From: Candidatus Bathyarchaeota archaeon CG07_land_8_20_14_0_80_47_9
GTDB taxonomy: Archaea; Thermoproteota; Bathyarchaeia; Bathyarchaeales; Bathycorpusculaceae
DNA length: 10,370 nucleotides
Assembly: GCA_002779555.1 (NCBI GenBank)
Contig: PEWI01000190.1
Coordinates: 1-10,370 of the forward strand
Reading direction: 5' to 3'
This document shows positions 6,409 through 10,370 of the stretch, piece after piece; the stretch's first letter is position 1; each line of letters starts with the position of its first letter. The translations under genes and the position numbers were made by a program. A model generated the notes under the pieces. It was not told the origin of the DNA and did no database searches. It saw only the letters and a list, made by a program, of their open reading frames with translations.

Positions 6409-7592
6409 CACTTGTTCAGCTCCTTCGGGGTCAAGGGCGATATTGCTCTTAGTCTTTTGACGATGCTTGGCATTAAGCTTACTACGTAATCCACTTCCTC
6501 TTCAGTGTTTTGTCTACCTAACGTGAACATCAGCGAGCCATGTGCTTCCTCGTGCTTCAGCCCGATTGCCAACAGCACATGTGAAGGCTCTAGCGTTTTT
6601 GCTGTGCAAGCAGAGCCTGAGGATGCGGCTACACCCATCATGTCTAAGCTCAGCAGCATTGACTCGCCCTCTATGAAGCTGTATCTGACTGAAACGTTGT
6701 CCGGCAACCGCCTGGTTGGGTGCCCGTTCAAGAACGAATATGGGATGGGCTTGAGCAAACCGTCGATGAGCCTGTCTCTCAATCTGATGAGCCGCTCGCC
6801 TTCAGGCTGCATTTCATTTTTAGCTATTTCTGCTGCCTTTCCGAACCCAACTATGCTTGGAAGATTTTCTGTTCCAGATCTTAATCCTCGCTCCTGTCCT
6901 CCGCCGTGAAGCAGTGGCTCTACGCGTATGCCTTCCTTTATGTATAATGCGCCGATGCCTTTGGGTCCATACGTGCCGTTGGAGGAGATTGTAAGCAAGT
7001 CTATGCCCTCTTCCTTGATGTCTATTGGCACCTGCCCGCACGCGGCTGTGGCATCAACATGCAGATAGGCGTTTTTGGAGTGGACTATTTTGCTGATTTC
7101 CTTCATGGGTTGGATTGTTCCGATCTCACCGTTCGCGTACACAATAGAGACAAGGACGGTTTTGTCGGTCAATTCTTTCTCTAGGCTTTCAAGCTTCACG
7201 AAGCCGTAGTTGTCGACGGGAAGAAAAACGGCTTCAAACCCTTTAGTGGTCAGGAACTTGCACGTGTTTACCACGGACATGTGTTCGATGCTCGACGTTA
7301 TGATGCGCGTTCCGCGGTCCTTGTTGCGGTTGGCAACGCCCTTGATGGCCATGTTGTTGCTTTCTGTTGCTCCAGAAGTGAAGATTATTGACTCTTTTCT
7401 TTCAGCATTGACCAGTTCTGCGATTTTCGTTCGTGCGTCTTCCAGCGCTTTTCTTGCTTCTTGGCCAAACTGGTGCAAAGATGAAGGATTGCCGTAGAAC
7501 GTTTTCATGTAGGGCAGCATAGCCTCTGCTACTCGTGAGTCGACAGGTTTGCCTGCCGCATGATCCATGTAAACTCGTTTCAGCGTTGACAT
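6408..7592 (-). CDS. IscS/NifS homologue lacking the PLP lysine (probably not a normal cysteine desulfurase)
   Basis: A 394-residue fold-type I aminotransferase-like protein, by overall sequence an IscS: VYMDHAA start, TSGATESNN, HMSVV (His104), YANGEIG, HVDAT, YGPKGIGALY, HGGGQERGLRSGTENL and the catalytic loop SSGSACTAKTLEPS with Cys329. Where E. coli IscS has SxHKIYGPKG this protein reads SSNGTYGPKG, so the Schiff-base lysine (206) is Gly and the preceding His (205) is Asn; the Gln at 183 (DATQ) is Ala. PLP catalysis is therefore doubtful, whereas the persulfide cysteine and IscU-facing loop remain. As I recall, Archaeoglobus fulgidus IscS has Asp at this lysine position and lacks desulfurase activity while still lending a cysteine ligand to a cluster on IscU. 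I start at the ATG at 7592, whose numbering coincides with E. coli IscS; an in-frame ATG at 7613 would overlap the DsrE-like gene by 10 nt. Confidence 0.9.
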   Translation of the reverse strand: MSTLKRVYMDHAAGKPVDSRVAEAMLPYMKTFYGNPSSLHQFGQEARKALEDARTKIAELVNAERKESIIFTSGATESNNMAIKGVANRNKDRGTRIITSSIEHMSVVNTCKFLTTKGFEAVFLPVDNYGFVKLESLEKELTDKTVLVSIVYANGEIGTIQPMKEISKIVHSKNAYLHVDATAACGQVPIDIKEEGIDLLTISSNGTYGPKGIGALYIKEGIRVEPLLHGGGQERGLRSGTENLPSIVGFGKAAEIAKNEMQPEGERLIRLRDRLIDGLLKPIPYSFLNGHPTRRLPDNVSVRYSFIEGESMLLSLDMMGVAASSGSACTAKTLEPSHVLLAIGLKHEEAHGSLMFTLGRQNTEEEVDYVVSLMPSIVKRLRAISPLTPKELNK

Positions 7593-7603
7593 TGTCTGTT
7601 CGC

Positions 7604-7972
7604 TCAGAAACATAGAACTGCGTCTGCGCTGAGGGCAAGGTCGTTGAGTGTTGCTGCTCCGACAATGTTGGCTTCCTGTACGAATTCTCCGCGTGGAATT
7701 CCCAGCAGGCTGCAGCTTTGCTCGCAGACTACCAGTTTCACGCCTGCCTTTATTGCTTGGTTCATCACGTCTTTGAGGGATGGGAAGCTGCCCATTTTGA
7801 TTTTTTCAGCCTCTCCCTTTTTGACGAGCGTTATGCCTTTTATGACGAAGTATATGGTTGCGTCGATGTTCATCATTGCGGCTGTCGTGGCCAGAATGAA
7901 AGGCGCGTAAGCCCTTTCGGGTCTGTCAACTCCGCTCGTTTGCACGTACAATATCTTTTTCTTGGCACTCAT
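7604..7972 (-). CDS. DsrE/DsrF-like sulfur-relay family protein
   Basis: A 122-residue cytoplasmic protein of the DsrE/TusD-like family, which carries persulfide sulfur on a cysteine. The start KKKILYVQTSGVDRPERAYAPF and the central IDATIYFVIKG strand are typical of the fold. VVCEQSCSLLGI holds Cys83 and Cys87, with Cys121 next to the end; Cys83 is where family members often place the active cysteine. The gene begins with the ATG directly after the TusA stop (TGA-ATG), preceded by AGGTGA, and ends 11 nt before the IscS-like start, so it is co-transcribed with both. A role in taking sulfur from TusA, or delivering it to the Fe-S machinery, is inferred from this order. The exact subfamily cannot be fixed by eye. 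Confidence 0.85.
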   Translation of the reverse strand: MSAKKKILYVQTSGVDRPERAYAPFILATTAAMMNIDATIYFVIKGITLVKKGEAEKIKMGSFPSLKDVMNQAIKAGVKLVVCEQSCSLLGIPRGEFVQEANIVGAATLNDLALSADAVLCF

Positions 7973-8209
7973 TCATTTCACCTTCTTAATCAATATCCGA
8001 ACCGTGTTTCCCTCTTTGCTTACGCTCACAAGTTGCTGTTCCAAATGCTTCACGAGGGTTCGTATGTCTTCTTCCGCCGCTGGGTCATCTGCTAGAACTT
8101 CCAGCGTTTCGCCTACTTTCAGTTCACCCAGTTCCATTCTCGTCTTGAAAACGGGTTCGGGACAGTATAGACCTAAACAGTCTACTCTTCTGTCAGTTTT
8201 AGGTTTCAT
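7973..8209 (-). CDS. TusA/SirA-family sulfur carrier protein
   Basis: A 78-residue TusA-like protein that carries sulfur as a persulfide. VDCLGLYCPEPVFKTR gives the CPxP signature with the carrier cysteine at residue 16 and an extra cysteine at 11, and ELKVGETLEVLADDPAAEEDI is the typical following strand and helix. I chose the ATG at 8209, with a GGTAGAGAG purine stretch upstream; an in-frame TTG at 8227 would add six residues. It is the first gene of the five-gene operon, and its stop touches the DsrE-like start. Upstream on the minus strand is a T-rich stretch (opposite 8247-8252) that may be a promoter element of the operon or a terminator of the ferredoxin gene. Confidence 0.92.
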   Translation of the reverse strand: MKPKTDRRVDCLGLYCPEPVFKTRMELGELKVGETLEVLADDPAAEEDIRTLVKHLEQQLVSVSKEGNTVRILIKKVK

Positions 8210-8313
8210 AATAGTACTCTCTACCAAGTGTGCAAAAGAGGTGGGTAAAAAAGTTTTCTAATCAGGCGCGAACGGGTCGGAATCAAGAACGAGCTGGTCG
8301 GCGGTTTGCTTGG

Positions 8314-8625
8314 CTACGTGGTGATTTTTATGGCTTGGGCTGGGCATGAAGTTTCGCATGCCAAGCATTGTATGCAGTCTTTTTCTCTGGCAGGGTCAGA
8401 CTTCTTTTCAGAGGTGGGATGTCCAGGAGCCTCAGCCCAGTCAAACAGCGTCACTGGGCAGACTTCGAGGCAGATGCCGTCGCCCGTGCATACGTCCCAG
8501 TCAACTGCCACATTCGTTCCATGTATTCCGAGCTTCTTCGGAGGTTCAACAGGTCCCCAGACGTTGTGGCCTTGATGTTGACTTGCCACGGTCCGGGTTT
8601 TCTGGAAGTTAGGGTCTATCGGCAA
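8314..8625 (-). CDS. Zinc-containing dicluster ferredoxin (Sulfolobus/Thermoplasma type)
   Basis: A 103-residue ferredoxin, the soluble electron carrier for 2-oxoacid oxidoreductases. MPIDPNF...HQGHNVWGPVEPPKKLGIHG is the N-terminal zinc-binding extension; His17, His20, His35 and Asp77 match the Sulfolobus zinc ligands shifted by one. Cluster I is C46-x2-D49-x2-C52-x3-C56-P: Asp replaces the second cysteine, as in Sulfolobus, which implies a [3Fe-4S] (or Asp-ligated [4Fe-4S]) cluster. Cluster II is C84-x2-C87-x2-C90-x3-C94-P, a normal [4Fe-4S] site. The start is a TTG at 8625, supported by AGGTGA 7 nt upstream and by the family N-terminus. It is divergent from the Kor subunit, its likely electron donor. 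Confidence 0.95.
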   Translation of the reverse strand: MPIDPNFQKTRTVASQHQGHNVWGPVEPPKKLGIHGTNVAVDWDVCTGDGICLEVCPVTLFDWAEAPGHPTSEKKSDPAREKDCIQCLACETSCPAQAIKITT

Positions 8626-8661
8626 AACTGTTTCACCTATACATACATGAAAACGGTGAAA

Positions 8662-8670
8662 ATATTAATT
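8662..8670 (-). promoter_or_regulatory. TATA box candidate for the ferredoxin gene
   Basis: The minus strand reads ATTAATATT within an AT-rich run, about 41 nt before the TTG start at 8625. A start site 26 nt downstream would leave a leader of about 15 nt that still contains the AGGTGA ribosome site (8633-8638). Confidence 0.5.
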
Positions 8671-8685
8671 TTTCTACCTCAGACT

Positions 8686-8710
8686 CGGCTGTTTCTTTGA
8701 GCCGTTTTTT
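8686..8710 (+). terminator. Hairpin followed by T6, terminator-like
   Basis: CGGCT (8686-8690) pairs with AGCCG (8700-8704) around a 9-nt loop and is followed at once by TTTTTT (8705-8710). It has the shape of an intrinsic terminator on the + strand, but no + strand gene ends here; it lies between the divergent ferredoxin and Kor promoters. It could stop stray antisense transcription or be a protein-binding palindrome. Confidence 0.3.
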
Positions 8711-8730
8711 CAGGACAGCGGGTTGTTGAA

Positions 8731-8742
8731 CTCGCAGGCGAG
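8731..8742. promoter_or_regulatory. Short palindrome upstream of the Kor TATA box
   Basis: CTCGC-AG-GCGAG is a perfect 5+2+5 inverted repeat, flanked by two direct GTTGAA copies (8725-8730 and 8743-8748). It lies about 12 nt upstream of the TATA box at 8755-8764, a position where archaeal activators or BRE-side regulators bind. Function is inferred from position only. Confidence 0.3.
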
Positions 8743-8754
8743 GTTGAAGAACAT

Positions 8755-8764
8755 TTTTTATAAT
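8755..8764 (+). promoter_or_regulatory. TATA box candidate for the Kor gene
   Basis: TTTTTATAAT is centred about 37 nt before the ATG at 8797; a start site 26 nt downstream gives a leader near 11 nt. The only ribosome-site-like sequence is a weak GGCGA at 8786-8790. Confidence 0.55.
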
Positions 8765-8796
8765 TGCACCACCTATCCTTTGAATGGCGAACTTGT

Positions 8797-10370
8797 ATGC
8801 ACATAAACGATTTTTCTTTTCTGATTGGTGGAGAAGCAGGCGCCGGGATTGCTCGCTCCGGCTTTCTTTTGGCCAAAGCGTGCATGAGGGGCGGTCTTCA
8901 CGTCTTCGGCACTAACGATTACCAGTCGCTCATACGAGGGGGACACAACTTCTACGTGGTCAGAGTCTCTGACAGAGAAGTGCACTCTCAAACTGATTAC
9001 GTCAACTTGCTGATTGCGTTGAACGCTGAGACCGTTATGCTTCACAAGGGCGACATTGCCCCGGCAGGCGGCATCATCTACGACCAAGAAGACCAAACCC
9101 TAAGCTTGGAAAAACTCGGCAGAACCGATTTGAAGCTTTGCCCTGTCCCGATGAGAAAGATTGTGATAGAAAAGTTGAAAGAGCCTCACAGCCTCATAAT
9201 GAGAAACACCGTGGCCCTTGGAGCCGCAATTGCAGTAACTGACTACGAGTTTGCTTTGTTCGAGGCGGTTCTAAGAGACACTTTCAAGCCTGAGGTTGCC
9301 GAGTCAAACATCAGAGCCGCTCGAATAGGATACGACTATGCCAAAGAAAAGTTTGAAGGAGACTTTGAATATCGATTGAAGAAGACTAGCGCTGCGGGCA
9401 AGCGAAGAATCTTTCTGAGCGGAAACGAAGCCATCGGGCTTGGCACATTGAGGGCTGGCTGCAAATTCTACGTAAGCTACCCGATGACTCCCACTACAGG
9501 TCTGCTGCACTTCATGACTGCAAACGAGAGGGATTTCCACATAATCGCGATGCAGCCTGAAGGAGAGATAGCCGCGATAAACATGATTGCAGGCGGAGCA
9601 TTTGCCGGAGCAAGAGCCATGACAGCTACTTCAGGCGGCGGCTTCTGCTTGATGAGTGAAGGTTTAGGAATGGTTGGAATGACCGAGACGCCGGTTGTCA
9701 TAATGGTTGGTCAGAGGCCTGGGCCCAGCACGGGGTTGCCAACTCATTCAGCTCAAGGTGATTTGAGGTTTGTTATTCACGCGGCTCAAGGCGAGTTTCC
9801 AAGAGTTGTCATTGCTCCTGGCGATGTTGAAGAGTGCTTCTACGAAACCATGCGCGCTTTCAACTGGGCTGATAAGTATCAGCTTCCAGTTATCATTCTG
9901 ACCGACAAGTATCTTGTTGAGAGCGAGGTGTCAGCGGAGCCCTTTGACACAAACCGCGTGAAGGTTGACCGCGGGTTAATTATGTCAGACCATTACGAAG
10001 GACAGGGCGAGTATCACAGATACGAGGTAACTGAGACAGGAGTGTCTCCGAGAGCACTTCCATCAACCAAAGGCGCGGTCGTGCATGCAAACTCGGATGA
10101 ACACACCGAAGACGGGTTGACCAGTGAAGCTCCAGACGTGACGACGATGATGATGGATAAGAGGTTGAGAAAGCTTCACTGGCTGAGGAAAGAAATGGAG
10201 GAAAGAGGCGTCGGGACAACCAAGTTCTATGGTCCTGAAGAGGCATTGGCAACGATTGTCTCGTGGGGCTCAACCAAGGGTCCGATTAGAGAAGCGATGA
10301 ACCTTCTCGGTTCAGAAGGCAAGGCTGTCAGCTTCTTACAGGTGGTGTATTTGCAGCCGTTTCCGAAGAC
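8797..10370 (+). CDS. 2-oxoacid:ferredoxin oxidoreductase, fused gamma-alpha subunit (3' end beyond window)
   Basis: The first 524 codons of a KorA/OorA-type subunit, open to the window end. The enzyme converts 2-oxoacids and CoA to acyl-CoA and CO2 while reducing ferredoxin. Residues about 8-185 form the gamma domain (FLIGGEAGAGIARSGF, then SLIRGGHNFYVVRVSD); from about 205 the alpha domain follows with GNEAIGLGTLRAG, the YPMTP motif (228-232, YPITP in Sulfolobus), MQPEGEIAAINM, ATSGGGFCLMSEG, GQRPGPSTGLPT and HANSDEHTEDG. The fusion order and length fit archaeal and some bacterial two-subunit (alpha/beta) enzymes; a beta subunit gene would be expected just downstream. The start is the ATG at 8797, followed at once by the gamma-domain strand. 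The divergent zinc ferredoxin is the probable acceptor. Substrate (2-oxoglutarate, pyruvate or broad) cannot be decided from this part. Confidence 0.93.
   Translation, partial: MHINDFSFLIGGEAGAGIARSGFLLAKACMRGGLHVFGTNDYQSLIRGGHNFYVVRVSDREVHSQTDYVNLLIALNAETVMLHKGDIAPAGGIIYDQEDQTLSLEKLGRTDLKLCPVPMRKIVIEKLKEPHSLIMRNTVALGAAIAVTDYEFALFEAVLRDTFKPEVAESNIRAARIGYDYAKEKFEGDFEYRLKKTSAAGKRRIFLSGNEAIGLGTLRAGCKFYVSYPMTPTTGLLHFMTANERDFHIIAMQPEGEIAAINMIAGGAFAGARAMTATSGGGFCLMSEGLGMVGMTETPVVIMVGQRPGPSTGLPTHSAQGDLRFVIHAAQGEFPRVVIAPGDVEECFYETMRAFNWADKYQLPVIILTDKYLVESEVSAEPFDTNRVKVDRGLIMSDHYEGQGEYHRYEVTETGVSPRALPSTKGAVVHANSDEHTEDGLTSEAPDVTTMMMDKRLRKLHWLRKEMEERGVGTTKFYGPEEALATIVSWGSTKGPIREAMNLLGSEGKAVSFLQVVYLQPFPK

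Noticed and set aside
6408..7592. Pseudogene interpretation of the IscS-like gene
   Set aside because: Full length, no frameshift, other motifs intact, and overlapping starts and stops with its neighbours argue for a selected, altered protein.
8247..8252. T6 run on the minus strand between ferredoxin and TusA as promoter or terminator
   Set aside because: Fits either role and is a poor TATA match, so it was not called as a separate feature.

Overview
The window looks like a chromosomal segment of an archaeon, probably a member of the TACK branch (a Bathyarchaeia-like lineage is my best guess; this is inference from gene content, not a phylogeny). Pointers are the zinc-containing 7Fe-type ferredoxin next to a 2-oxoacid:ferredoxin oxidoreductase, a glutaredoxin-like protein disulfide oxidoreductase, TATA boxes 35-50 nt upstream of starts with very short leaders, frequent TTG starts (OsmC-like, Fpg, ferredoxin), and an adenosylcobalamin-type ribonucleotide reductase carrying an intein. 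No rRNA, tRNA, CRISPR array or insertion sequence was seen.

Layout. 1-114 (-): first 38 codons of a protein disulfide oxidoreductase, cut off by the window edge. 115-381: spacer that may hold a decayed thioredoxin-like reading frame. 382-798 (+): OsmC-family peroxidase-like protein. 799-1041: convergent spacer. 1042-4233 (-): class II ribonucleotide reductase, interrupted just before its radical cysteine by a 366-residue LAGLIDADG intein. 4304-4465 (-): rubredoxin, divergent from 4558-4842 (+), a short ferritin-like protein that matches the N-terminal ferritin domain of the Pyrococcus furiosus encapsulin; the two starts are exactly equidistant from one near-palindromic TATA element. 4945-5766 (+): Fpg/Nei DNA glycosylase. 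5861-8209 (-): a tightly packed five-gene operon in the order TusA, DsrE-like, IscS-like, IscU, small six-Cys protein. 8314-8625 (-): zinc-type dicluster ferredoxin. 8797 to the end (+): fused gamma-alpha subunit of a 2-oxoacid:ferredoxin oxidoreductase, truncated by the window.

How it fits together. Most of the window deals with thiol, sulfur and iron chemistry in an oxygen-sensitive cell: disulfide/peroxide handling (PDO, OsmC), iron and electron transfer (rubredoxin, ferritin-like), repair of oxidised bases (Fpg), Fe-S cluster assembly (TusA-DsrE-IscS-IscU-small Cys protein) and clients that need Fe-S clusters (ferredoxin, Kor).

The most notable points are: (i) the IscS homologue has lost the PLP-binding lysine (Gly), the neighbouring His (Asn) and a PLP-contacting Gln (Ala) but keeps the persulfide cysteine loop, so it is probably not a normal cysteine desulfurase; (ii) a 53-residue Cys-rich protein is translationally coupled to IscU; (iii) a stand-alone encapsulin-type ferritin without a shell gene nearby; (iv) the shared, symmetric promoter between rubredoxin and ferritin; (v) an intein that splits the N-x-C-x-E active-site motif of ribonucleotide reductase.
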